A model generated the notes under the pieces. That model was not told the DNA's origin, did not search any database, and saw only the letters and a program-made list of their open reading frames with translations. DNA of 64,000 bases from Clostridia bacterium (GTDB lineage: Bacteria > Bacillota > Clostridia > Lachnospirales > Lachnospiraceae). A program made the position numbers and the translations under genes. How positions within the stretch are numbered: position 1 is the stretch's first letter; every line of letters starts with the position of its first letter. The stretch covers positions 45,558 through 109,557 of the forward strand of contig CAJTEN010000007.1 in the NCBI GenBank assembly GCA_910575245.1, in the 5' to 3' direction. Below, piece after piece: positions 7,922 to 16,603 of the stretch.

Positions 7922-8031
7922 TGTATTAGTCAGTAAATGTGTTGGTTCTTAAAATTATTCGTTTTCAGACCGCAAATTCAGAATGTGTAGGCAACAAATT
8001 ATATCTGCTAACACAATTTTGGACTAATACA
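7922..8031. repeat. Second inverted-repeat segment (inverton-like)
   Basis: 110-bp segment bounded by imperfect 24-bp inverted repeats at 7922-7945 and 8008-8031 (outer TGTATTAGTC/GACTAATACA perfect). The inner 20 nt of each end match those of the segment at 7361-7466; the four ends share the consensus TTAGTCCGWAAWTGTGTTGG. It lies about 100 bp upstream of the 112-aa gene. Its interior holds an AT-rich TATAAT on the minus strand. The rest of 7835-8375 shows no gene; a TTGACA at 8207-8212 may belong to the promoter of the surface-protein gene. Confidence 0.6.
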
Positions 8032-8375
8032 CAATATTATTAATGGAGATTTGTACGGACGGATAGATATTAAGACAAACCGACAGCAGAATTTTATTTC
8101 TAAAATTTCTATAAACTGTTTATTTTTCACTCCTTCCCGCCTGCTATTAGTGAAGGGGTAAATAAATCTCATTTTCAATTCATACAAAATTCCCTTTCGT
8201 TGAACCTTGACAATTTCACAGCCTGCCCAGATTGATATCCTGCAGATGAGTGTGCATTTGGCGCGCCTGGCAGGAGGGAACGCCGCGGAAACAGAAGCCG
8301 GGGCAGGAACGGGTCTGGGAGGGACACAGGCAGAACGTTTAATATTTATAGAAATATGGAAGAAAGGAAGGACGT

Positions 8376-11300
8376 ATGGGAAGAAAGAAAATCATGACGA
8401 AGCTTCTTACATGCTTTGCGGCGGCAGCCACGGTCGCAACGGGAATCCTTGGGAGCGTCCCGCTGCCTGCCAGGGCGGCCGAAGAGGACAGTTACACGGT
8501 CACGTTTGAGGCCTATGAAGGGATCTGTGAGACAGAAAGCATTTCCGTGCCAAAGGGGGAAAGCATCATATTGCCAGACGCATCCTATGAGGGGCATTAT
8601 CTGGAAAGCTGGGTAGAAGTGACCGAAAACGGGAACGTGCATACATTTAAAGCCATAGGATGGGCCGGGAACGAGTACACCCCGGAAAGGAGCCTGAACC
8701 TTTATGCCAACTGGAAGCCGGAACAGGAGCAGGATATTACGGCTATTTATGAGGCAAGGATCGGGGATATTCAGTATGAAGAGCTGGAAGAGGCTTTTGC
8801 CAACGCACAGGCAGGCGACACGATTATAGTCCTTAAGGACTGCGGCGTGTCAAAGACGCTTGAGGTCACTGCTGATAACATTACCTTAAAGAGTGAAGAC
8901 GCGGAAAATCCGGTGACCATCCGCAGGGAAGAGGAGTTTGCCGGTAAAAGCTATGCCAGAGATGCCGGAAACGTTCTGGTCGGGATAAGCAGCGGCAGCC
9001 TTGCCACGCAGGATATTATCCTTGACGGAGGCGCGGTGCTGGATAAGGATTTTAACAACACCGGGCAGGTCTGGGACAGCCCCCTTATTTATGTGAAAGG
9101 CTCCTATGCCATGGGAGCAGGGACTGTCCTTCAGAATAACTATAACACGGATTATTCTGAAAGCGCAGACAGTTCCAGGAGCGTCAGGACTGCAGGGGCG
9201 GTAGATGTCGCATGGGACGCAAGCATGACCATGGATGGCGGCCTGATACAGGACTGCTATACATTAGGGGCGGGCGGCGGCATCCAGTCTGCCAAGACCG
9301 CGGAAGTTACGATCACATCGGGCACGATCCGCCACTGTGCGGCTGTATGGGGCGGGGCGCTTGGGCTCATGGGGCCTTCCGAAGCATCAGACATGGAACT
9401 GAGCGGGAACCATTCCGATTCAACAGGGGGTGCGGTGTGGTCAACATTATCCCTGGTCATGACGGACTGTGTCATTGAAGGGAACAGTTCCGGCTATGAC
9501 GGTGGCGGCGTCTATATGTCTACAGGGGGCCAGGCGAAGCTGATCCGCTGTACCCTTACCGGAAATAAAGCCCCAAGGGGCAGTGCAGTCCAGACGGGCA
9601 AAGGGGAAGGCGTACTGCCACTGGTCATCCGCGACTGCACGATTACAGGGAACCGTTCGGGGGAAAAAATCCATGCAGGGGGCACGGTCTGTTACATGAA
9701 CGAGACGGGGATTATCTTATCCGGGCATATCGTCATGGAAGATAACCTTTCCGTGGGTTATGAACCCTGCGATATCCATTATTTTTACAATACAGGGGCC
9801 TCCATTCTGTTAGATGAAGATTTTGAAAGCGATTCCACCTTTGTGCTGGGCGGCTATGACACGATCAAGCCGGGCAGGGTTTTAATTGACGGGACGCTTT
9901 ACCATAAGGATGCCAGCCCGGAACAGTTTGTATGGCACACAAGGAACTATCGGACGGAAAAAAGGGGAGAGAACCTTTACCTTGCGGAAGTGCCGGAGGC
10001 TTATACGGTGACTTATGATGCGAATAACAGCTCCCCCGGATACGACAGCGTCTATTGCTCAGACCCTAATGACTATACCAGCGAAGATACCGTAACTATT
10101 ATGGGTGAAGAAGAGCTTTTCCCCCTTATGGGAAACCTTGTGAAGTTCGGCTGTGACTTTGCCGGATGGAATACGGAGAAGGACGGGTCAGGGACAGGCT
10201 ATGTGCCCGGACAGGAAATCAGCCTGACAGATGACCTTTACCTCTACGCACAATGGCAGGAAAAAGACCTTGTCACCCTGACTTATATCTATAATGGCGG
10301 CACGGGTGAGACGGAAAGTGAGCAGGTCATTCCCGGCACGAATACGGTATTCCCGGAGGCTTCCAGAAAGGGCTACCGCTTTAAGGGATGGTATGAAGAC
10401 GAGGAACTGACTGTATTTGCAGGAAATGCAGGGGAGAAGCATTTTGCACCCCGGCAGGACGCTTCCTATTACGCCGCATGGGAGAAAACAGAAGCAACCG
10501 TCGCTTTTGACGCAGATGGTGGAGAGATGGAAGGCGGGGATATTACCGCAAAGATTGGCGATACCATTACCCTTCCCGGCTGTACCAAAGAAGGTTATGA
10601 ATTTACGGGCTGGTATGACGGGGATGCCTGTGCCGGGCAGGCAGGGGAAGATTATACTGTCGCCGATGACGTTATCCTGAAAGCCCATTATGTAAGGAAA
10701 GAAGCGCCCGTATGCACTGTTTCTTTTGATACGGACGGAGGGAAAGAAATTTCACCCATGAAAGTGGAAAAAGGAAAGGCGGTTAAGCTGCCGGAAGCAG
10801 AAAAGGCAGGATATATTTTCCTTGGCTGGCACACAGCGAAGGAGGGCGGTACCAGAATGGACACGGAATTTACCGTGACGGAAGATACCATGCTTTACGC
10901 CCGCTGGGAAAAGGAAGACCAAAAGCCGGAGGAAAAACCGGAAGCCACTATCACCTTTGACGCGGACGGTGGGGAGATGGAAGGCGGTGACATTACCGCA
11001 AAAGTGGGCGATATCATTATGCTTCCTGCCTGCTCTAAGGAGGGCTATGAATTTACGGGCTGGTATGACGGGGATACCTGTGCAGGGCAGGCAGGGGAGA
11101 AATATACTGTCGCTGGTGATGTTATTCTGAAAGCGCATTATGAGAAAAAGGCGGAGATTACTTATCTCATTACCTTTGATCCCAATGGCGGAAGGAAAGC
11201 CGCACCCATAAAGGCGGCAAAAGGGGAAAAGATCACCCTGCCCGGCACGGAAAAATCCGGCTATGTTTTCCTTGGCTGGTATACGGAGAAAAAGGGCGGC

Positions 11301-12197
11301 ATACTTCTCGGCCTTGCCGGTGACGAGCTGGAAGTGGAAAAAGATATGACCGTCTATGCTTTGTGGGAAAAGGAAAAAACGGGAGAGACCGGGGATAAAA
11401 ATCCGGGGAATTGTAAAGTGGTATTCCACACAGAGGGCGGCACACTGAAAAACCAGACGCTTACCATTGTGAAAGGCGCAGGCCTTTATTTACCGCTCCC
11501 GGAGAAAAAGGGTTATGATTTCACCGGCTGGTATCTGGACAAATCCCTGACGCAGTATGCAGGGGCATACAGGGATTCTTACCGTATTACAAGAGACACT
11601 GATTTTTATGCAAAATGGGAGAAAACCAAAGAAGAGGATAAAAAAGACGACAATACAAACCAGGGCGGTACTGAAGAAACAGCGGATGCTTATACCGTAA
11701 AGTATGACGCCAATGGCGGTACGGTAAAGGAATCCTCGGCCAGAGTAACAAAGGGTAAAGGCGTAAAGCTCCCTGCCGCAGAACGGGAAGGATATGCTTT
11801 TACCGGATGGTATACGGATAAACAGATACTGGCTGGAAGGGCCGGCGCTGTTTATAAGCCGGACGGGGATATCTGCCTTTATGCAGGCTGGAAAAAGGTA
11901 TCCGGCGGAAGCGGCGATGGCGGCACTGCAGATACCGGAAATAGTTCTGATGCCAAAACAGAAACTTCTACAGCGGATACCGGTTCAGGCAGCGGCCCGG
12001 ATAAAAAATCAGATACTTCCGCAACGGGGAAATCCGGGGATACAGCAGCGGGCGTACCGGGGACAGGAACGGAAAAAGAGCCCGTGATCCAGACAGGACG
12101 CACCTCGCCGATTTACTTTCTTGCAGCAATCGGAATGGCTGGCATTCTTTTGGCGGCGCTTTCTGTCCGTGAGGGAAAACGCAGTTCTAAGGAATAA
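8376..12197 (+). CDS. Large cell-surface protein with InlB B-type repeats
   Basis: 1273 residues. A signal peptide is clear (KKIMTKLLTCFAAAATVATG, cleavage near ARAAEE). Residues about 130-480 look like a right-handed parallel beta-helix (GGAVWSTLSLVMTDCVIEGN-type turns). Residues about 545-1175 hold eight Listeria-Bacteroides/InlB B-type repeats, each with the core FDADGG, then GYEFTGWY and LYAxW; a related unit follows the signal peptide. Two repeats (about 705-775 and 855-925) are nearly identical. A Gly/Ser/Thr/Asp spacer precedes VIQTGRTSP, a hydrophobic helix (YFLAAIGMAGILLAALSV) and a basic tail, a sorting signal with an unusual motif. The sortase gene follows at once. Likely an adhesin or mating-contact protein anchored by that sortase. 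AGAAAGGAAGG precedes the start. Confidence 0.85.
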   Translation: MGRKKIMTKLLTCFAAAATVATGILGSVPLPARAAEEDSYTVTFEAYEGICETESISVPKGESIILPDASYEGHYLESWVEVTENGNVHTFKAIGWAGNEYTPERSLNLYANWKPEQEQDITAIYEARIGDIQYEELEEAFANAQAGDTIIVLKDCGVSKTLEVTADNITLKSEDAENPVTIRREEEFAGKSYARDAGNVLVGISSGSLATQDIILDGGAVLDKDFNNTGQVWDSPLIYVKGSYAMGAGTVLQNNYNTDYSESADSSRSVRTAGAVDVAWDASMTMDGGLIQDCYTLGAGGGIQSAKTAEVTITSGTIRHCAAVWGGALGLMGPSEASDMELSGNHSDSTGGAVWSTLSLVMTDCVIEGNSSGYDGGGVYMSTGGQAKLIRCTLTGNKAPRGSAVQTGKGEGVLPLVIRDCTITGNRSGEKIHAGGTVCYMNETGIILSGHIVMEDNLSVGYEPCDIHYFYNTGASILLDEDFESDSTFVLGGYDTIKPGRVLIDGTLYHKDASPEQFVWHTRNYRTEKRGENLYLAEVPEAYTVTYDANNSSPGYDSVYCSDPNDYTSEDTVTIMGEEELFPLMGNLVKFGCDFAGWNTEKDGSGTGYVPGQEISLTDDLYLYAQWQEKDLVTLTYIYNGGTGETESEQVIPGTNTVFPEASRKGYRFKGWYEDEELTVFAGNAGEKHFAPRQDASYYAAWEKTEATVAFDADGGEMEGGDITAKIGDTITLPGCTKEGYEFTGWYDGDACAGQAGEDYTVADDVILKAHYVRKEAPVCTVSFDTDGGKEISPMKVEKGKAVKLPEAEKAGYIFLGWHTAKEGGTRMDTEFTVTEDTMLYARWEKEDQKPEEKPEATITFDADGGEMEGGDITAKVGDIIMLPACSKEGYEFTGWYDGDTCAGQAGEKYTVAGDVILKAHYEKKAEITYLITFDPNGGRKAAPIKAAKGEKITLPGTEKSGYVFLGWYTEKKGGILLGLAGDELEVEKDMTVYALWEKEKTGETGDKNPGNCKVVFHTEGGTLKNQTLTIVKGAGLYLPLPEKKGYDFTGWYLDKSLTQYAGAYRDSYRITRDTDFYAKWEKTKEEDKKDDNTNQGGTEETADAYTVKYDANGGTVKESSARVTKGKGVKLPAAEREGYAFTGWYTDKQILAGRAGAVYKPDGDICLYAGWKKVSGGSGDGGTADTGNSSDAKTETSTADTGSGSGPDKKSDTSATGKSGDTAAGVPGTGTEKEPVIQTGRTSPIYFLAAIGMAGILLAALSVREGKRSSKE

Positions 12198-12256
12198 AAT
12201 TTTATTGCAGGGGTGTCATGCCCCTGCATTTTGTAAGAAGGAGGCGTTATGGCAAA

Positions 12257-13138
12257 ATGAAGGATCTGACAGGGAAGCTGGGGAAACTGATTTTTCCTGA
12301 TGTGGAGGAGAAAAAGGGCAGGCGGATCGTGATACAGATCGTCACAGGGCTTTCCATTGCCCTGCTCTCCATAGCCGGAATGCTTTTCTACAGCCATCAG
12401 GAAGTGAAACAACAGCAGAGATTCCGGCAGATAAAAGGGGCGGGGATTACCCTGCCGGAAATACCGGTTATGCCGATGGGCGCAGCGAGAGAAGAATCAC
12501 AGGAGGGAGAAAATGGGAACGGTGTGGAGGATATGGGGGAAATTGATAAAAATGCCATAACGTTTACCTACGATTGGGATTCCCTGTTGGAAGCAAATGA
12601 GGATGTCAAAGGCTGGCTTTATCTGCCGGATACGCCCATTGACCTTCCCGTGGTCGGCACTTCCGATAATGATTACTACCTGACGCATGATTTCTGGAAA
12701 CAGAAAAAGAGCACGGGCTGCCCGTTCATGGATAAGGATACCGGGCAGTGGGATTTTAACAGGACGGTTTATGCCCACAACATGGGCGGCGCCTCTGACA
12801 CCATGTTCTCCCCGCTTCTAAGGTTCAAGGACGAAGACTACTTTATGGCGCACAGGCAGCTTTATTATACGCAGTGTTACGGGATAACAGCAGAATATCA
12901 GATCATGGCGGCAGTAAAATACAATGCCAAAGATACAGGGAGCTGGGATTTCCGCACAAGGAACCATGCCGATATGGAGGGCTACAACCTCTGGATGGAA
13001 CAGCTTCAGGAATATGCCCTTTATTATGCGGAGCCTGACCATGCCCCGGCGGAGATACTTACCCTTTCCACCTGTGACCGTTCCGAGTTCGGGAAAGACG
13101 GGAGGCTTGTCATTGTGGCGGGGAAATGTCAGCGATAG
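12257..13138 (+). CDS. srtB: Class B sortase
   Basis: 293 residues from the ATG at 12257; an in-frame ATG at 12218 is possible, since AAGGAGG is 12 nt from 12257. One membrane helix near residues 20-42 (IQIVTGLSIALLSIAGMLFY). The catalytic triad is visible: His in TVYAHNMGG (about 172), Cys in TLSTCDR (about 271) and Arg in GKDGRLVIVAG (about 281). The class B feature TPIDLPVVGTSDNDYYLTHD is present. It lies 59 bp after the surface protein, so it is very probably the dedicated enzyme that attaches it to the cell wall. Confidence 0.9.
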   Translation: MKDLTGKLGKLIFPDVEEKKGRRIVIQIVTGLSIALLSIAGMLFYSHQEVKQQQRFRQIKGAGITLPEIPVMPMGAAREESQEGENGNGVEDMGEIDKNAITFTYDWDSLLEANEDVKGWLYLPDTPIDLPVVGTSDNDYYLTHDFWKQKKSTGCPFMDKDTGQWDFNRTVYAHNMGGASDTMFSPLLRFKDEDYFMAHRQLYYTQCYGITAEYQIMAAVKYNAKDTGSWDFRTRNHADMEGYNLWMEQLQEYALYYAEPDHAPAEILTLSTCDRSEFGKDGRLVIVAGKCQR

Positions 13139-13196
13139 ATTTCCCGGAACAAAAGACCGTTCCCGGATTCTGCGCAGGATATGGGATACATAAGGG

Positions 13197-13238
13197 AAAA
13201 AGCGTTCATGGACAGTGAAAAACCATGGACGCTTTTTT
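13197..13238 (+). terminator. Intrinsic terminator after the sortase gene
   Basis: AGCGTTCATGG 13201-13211 pairs with CCATGGACGCT 13223-13233 (one G-T), followed by six T residues. A-run upstream and T-run downstream make it likely to work in both directions. Confidence 0.8.
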
Positions 13239-13298
13239 ATGGGATACAACAGGGTGATTGATAGTTTAACTATGTTCACGGATATTAAAAATAAAGAA

Positions 13299-13546
13299 AT
13301 GAGGAAACCAGAGTACAGGGAGGGAAAGGAGAAAAACAAAGGTATGCGGAAGATAAACCGGACTGCGCTTACTGCTATTTCCGTAAAAAGAAAGGCGTCT
13401 GCGGGCTGGAAAAATGCTACTACCTGCTCCCGGAAGAGCCGGAAAAGGAGGAGGGAACCTGTGAGGGCTGTCCTTATGGGAAGCATGCCCCCTGTATCGG
13501 CTTCTGCCTGTTAAAGATTGTCCGGGAATTGAAGATAAAAGTATAG
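13299..13546 (+). pseudogene. Cysteine-rich small protein with broken frame
   Basis: From 13337 to the TAG at 13544-13546 one frame encodes a compact Cys-rich protein (PDCAYCYF, then VCGLEKCYYLLPEEPEKEE, CEGCPYGKHAPCIGFC), a likely zinc-binding fold of eight cysteines. That frame has no ATG, GTG or TTG. The start that would fit (ATGAGGAAACC at 13299) is one frame away. Joining them needs a -1 shift, or one extra A, in the run GAAAAACAAAGG at 13331-13342. A strong GGGAGGGAAAGGAG at 13318-13331 lies just before. Either a frameshift mutation, a sequencing error or programmed frameshifting. It precedes pcfB, as in related ICEs. Confidence 0.5.
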
Positions 13547-13566
13547 GGCAGGAAGGGGGAAGATTT

Positions 13567-14085
13567 ATGCAGGACGAGGTAAGCGAGAAGCTCATAGCGC
13601 TTTGCATCAGCGGCGGGAAGATTTCAGCGCGGATATTGAAGGGCGCAATGGAAAAGGCGCTTGTCGATATGGAACGGAATAACCGGCAGGAAAGATATAA
13701 TGCCCCGGCAAAGCAGAAGGAGAAAAAGCAGACGGTAAGCAGCGGAAAGCAGAGCCTTAAGAAACTTGCGGAGAACGGGGCACAGCTTTCCAACATAGAG
13801 GTCACTGACGGGAACATCAAATCCTTTGAGAAATGCGCCCGTAAATACCATGTGCTTTACAGCCTGAAAAAGGATAAGTCGGTATCGCCGCCCCGGTATT
13901 TTGTATTCTTCCGGGCAAAGGATGTGGATTCCATCACTGCCGCCTTCAAGGAGTATACAGGCAGGACGTTAAACAAGGCGAAAAAGCCTTCCGTCCGGAA
14001 AAAGCTGGAACTGGCAAAGGAGCGCGTGGCAAAGCACAGGGAGAAGGAAAAGACGAAACACAAGGACAGGGGGCAGGAATTATGA
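13567..14085 (+). CDS. pcfB: PcfB family conjugation protein (DUF3801)
   Basis: 172 residues. The pattern EVSEKLIALCISGGKISARIL at the N-terminus, then QSLKKLAENGAQLSNIEVTD, KCARKYHVLYSLKKDKS and YFVFFRAKDVDSITAAF marks the PcfB/DUF3801 family, a relaxosome accessory that works with the coupling protein. The C-terminus is very basic. It overlaps the VirD4 gene by 4 nt (ATGA), the usual order in Tn1549-type elements. AGGAAGGGGGA precedes the start. Confidence 0.88.
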   Translation: MQDEVSEKLIALCISGGKISARILKGAMEKALVDMERNNRQERYNAPAKQKEKKQTVSSGKQSLKKLAENGAQLSNIEVTDGNIKSFEKCARKYHVLYSLKKDKSVSPPRYFVFFRAKDVDSITAAFKEYTGRTLNKAKKPSVRKKLELAKERVAKHREKEKTKHKDRGQEL

Positions 14086-16025
14086 GCGGGAAGAAAGAGG
14101 GCCTGTCACTGCATGGCCTGACGGATAAAATCATGGGGGGTTTTGCAGAAAAAGTTTCCATGGCAGATAAGAAGCGTCTGCTCATGACGAATGTGCCTTA
14201 CATCATTGTATTTTACCTGACAGATAAGCTCTCATGGCTGTACCGGCACTGCATGGGAAATTCTTTTGCGGAGAGGGCAGGGGTGCTTTTCCTGAATTTC
14301 CAGATAGCGTTTGAAAATCCGGTTCCCAGCTTCCATGCCCGTGACCTGGCAGCCGGGGCAATCGGTGCGGCCATAGTAAAAACTATGGTGTACCTGAAAG
14401 GAAAAAATGCGAAGAAATACCGGCAGGGCGTGGAGTACGGTTCCGCAAGGTGGGGGAATGCGAAAGATATCGCACCGTTTATCGATCCGGTGTCCGACAA
14501 CAATATCCTCTTTACCCAGACGGAGCGGCTCACCATGAATGGCAGGCTGAAACAGCCGAAGTACGCAAGGAATAAAAATGTGGTGGTGATCGGCGGTTCC
14601 GGTTCCGGGAAGACAAGGTTCTATGTCAAGCCCCAGCTCATGCAGATGCCCCAAAATGTCAGTTTCGTGGTCACTGATCCGAAAGGTACCATCCTGCTGG
14701 AATGCGGAAAAATGTTAAGCAGGGGCACGCCGAAGATGAAAAACGGGAAACCGGTCAGGGATAAAAACGGGAGGGTGGTTTACGAACCTTACCGGATCAA
14801 GGTGCTGAATACCATTAATTTTAAGAAAAGCATGCACTATAACCCCTTCCGGTATATCCGTTCCGAAAAGGATATTTTAAAGCTGGTGAATACCATTATC
14901 GCCAACACGAAAGGGGAAGGGGAAAAATCCGCCGAAGATTTCTGGGTCAAATCCGAAAGGCTCTTATACTGTGCGCTGATTGGGTATATCTACTATGAAG
15001 CACCGGAAGAAGAGCAGAATTTCTCTACCCTGCTGGAATTTATTAACGCCTCGGAGACAAGGGAAGATGACGAGGAATTTAAAAATGCGGTGGATGAGCT
15101 GTTTGAGGAACTGGAACAGGAGAAGCCGGAACACTTTGCGGTGCGCCAATATAAAAAATTTAAGCTTGCGGCGGGCAAAACTTCAAAATCGATCTTAATT
15201 AGCTGCGGTGCAAGGCTTGCGCCATTTGACATCGCAGAGCTTCGGGAATTGACTTCCTATGATGAGATGGAGCTGGATATGCTGGGCGACCAAAGGACAG
15301 CCATGTTTGTCATTATCTCCGACACGGATGACACTTTCAACTTTATCGTTGCGGTGATGTACAGCCAGCTTTTCAACCTTTTATGCGACAGGGCGGATGA
15401 CGTACATGGGGGCAGGCTCCCGTACCATGTAAGGCTTTTACTCGATGAATTTGCGAATATCGGGCAGATACCAAAGTTTGACAAGCTGATCGCCACCATC
15501 AGGAGCAGGGAAATCTCTGCCTCTATTATTCTGCAGTCGCAGAGCCAGCTAAAGACGATCTACAAGGATGCCAGCGAGACTATTTTAGGGAATTGTGACA
15601 GCATGTTATTCCTTGGCGGGAAGGAGAACACCACCCTGAAGGAGATTTCAGAGACTTTAGGGCGTGAGACCATTGACTTGTACAATACTTCCGACACCAG
15701 GGGGCAGAGCCGCTCTTATGGCATAAATTTTCAAAAGGTCGGAAAGGAACTTATGAGCAGGGATGAGCTTGCAGTCATGGACGGGGATAAATGTATCCTG
15801 CAGCTCCGCGGGGTGCGTCCATTTTTGAGCAATAAGTTCGACATCACCAGCCACAAGCGGTATAAGGAACTGTCAGACTATGACAGGAAGAACACATTTG
15901 ACGTGGAAGGGTACCTGGAACACAGGCTGAAATTGCGGGTAGATGAGGAGTTTGAACTGATTGAGGTGGAAGGAACCGCAGGGGATACGGAAAATACAGG
16001 AAATGCGGCGGAAACAGAAGGATAA
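14082..16025 (+). CDS. virD4: VirD4/TraG-family type IV coupling protein
   Basis: 647-residue membrane ATPase that brings the relaxosome to the secretion channel. Two N-terminal hydrophobic segments (VPYIIVFYLTDKL; AAGAIGAAIVKTMVYL), Walker A GGSGSGKTRFYVKP near residue 170, Walker B LLLDEFANIGQIP near residue 450, and the TraG signature SLQSQSQL-like ILQSQSQLKTIY after it. Length is normal. The acidic C-terminus is typical of relaxase-recruiting tails. Confidence 0.93.
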   Translation: MSGKKEGLSLHGLTDKIMGGFAEKVSMADKKRLLMTNVPYIIVFYLTDKLSWLYRHCMGNSFAERAGVLFLNFQIAFENPVPSFHARDLAAGAIGAAIVKTMVYLKGKNAKKYRQGVEYGSARWGNAKDIAPFIDPVSDNNILFTQTERLTMNGRLKQPKYARNKNVVVIGGSGSGKTRFYVKPQLMQMPQNVSFVVTDPKGTILLECGKMLSRGTPKMKNGKPVRDKNGRVVYEPYRIKVLNTINFKKSMHYNPFRYIRSEKDILKLVNTIIANTKGEGEKSAEDFWVKSERLLYCALIGYIYYEAPEEEQNFSTLLEFINASETREDDEEFKNAVDELFEELEQEKPEHFAVRQYKKFKLAAGKTSKSILISCGARLAPFDIAELRELTSYDEMELDMLGDQRTAMFVIISDTDDTFNFIVAVMYSQLFNLLCDRADDVHGGRLPYHVRLLLDEFANIGQIPKFDKLIATIRSREISASIILQSQSQLKTIYKDASETILGNCDSMLFLGGKENTTLKEISETLGRETIDLYNTSDTRGQSRSYGINFQKVGKELMSRDELAVMDGDKCILQLRGVRPFLSNKFDITSHKRYKELSDYDRKNTFDVEGYLEHRLKLRVDEEFELIEVEGTAGDTENTGNAAETEG

Positions 16026-16061
16026 GGCAGAATTTTTTTGCAGACAGGAAGGAGGGAGATT

Positions 16062-16424
16062 ATGGCAGGAAACAATGCAAAAAAGGAAAAGGCAGGCACA
16101 GAGGGGTTGACTTTTACAGTGGCAGAATGTGGGGAGTTCCACAGCCTTGGGGAATGCCATGAGGGGATCGGGACACTGGAAGAGGCGGTTTCCATCTACC
16201 GGAATATCCCGCCGGGGCGTATGAACGGGGTCCCGTCCATTGGGATCAGGATTCATAAGGCGGGGGAGCCGGAAAGTGAGGACTTAGTGCTTGACCTTGT
16301 TTCGGGCAGGGCGATCAATACCGGGCTGATCCGCTATGTGCCGGAAGCTGACAGCAATCCTTTCGTGTGGGAGGCGGTACGGGAACTGATAAAAATATTC
16401 CCGGAAAAAGAGGTTTTTGACTGA
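16062..16424 (+). CDS. Small ICE protein resembling a polyvalent-protein-associated domain (LPD25-like)
   Basis: 120 residues; start at 16062 follows GGAAGGAGGGAG. The pattern FTVAECGEFHSLGECHEGI, TLEEAVSIYRNIPPGRMNGV and GIRIHKAG resembles an accessory domain (LPD25 type) usually found inside giant conjugation polyvalent proteins, here free-standing. No membrane segment. Function unknown. It sits between the coupling protein and the methyltransferase. Confidence 0.6.
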   Translation: MAGNNAKKEKAGTEGLTFTVAECGEFHSLGECHEGIGTLEEAVSIYRNIPPGRMNGVPSIGIRIHKAGEPESEDLVLDLVSGRAINTGLIRYVPEADSNPFVWEAVRELIKIFPEKEVFD

Positions 16425-16535
16425 AACATAAAAGACATGACGGTGAAGGGGATGGAAAATGGTAAGGGATAATACTTTTAACCGGATACGCGCGCCTGAC
16501 AGGGGCGGATGGATAAAGCGTAACTGGATATTGTG

Positions 16536-16590
16536 TGCTGTAAAAGCAATACAGCATGACAGGCTGCGGCAGGATACCTGCTGCTTTTTT
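16536..16590 (+). terminator. Tandem hairpins ending in an intrinsic terminator, upstream of methyltransferase
   Basis: First hairpin TGCTGTA 16536-16542 / TACAGCA 16550-16556 (perfect). Second GCGGCAGG 16566-16573 / CCTGCTGC 16577-16584 followed by TTTTTT 16585-16590. The ribosome binding site of the methyltransferase begins three bases after the T-run, so read-through transcription would be attenuated. Confidence 0.65.
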
Positions 16591-16603
16591 ACGGGAGGTG
16601 GTT

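Noticed and set aside
13215..13514. 99-codon basic ORF in this gap
   Set aside because: Its frame reads Arg/Lys-rich shadow over the Cys-rich frame; only its beginning may belong to the frameshifted gene.
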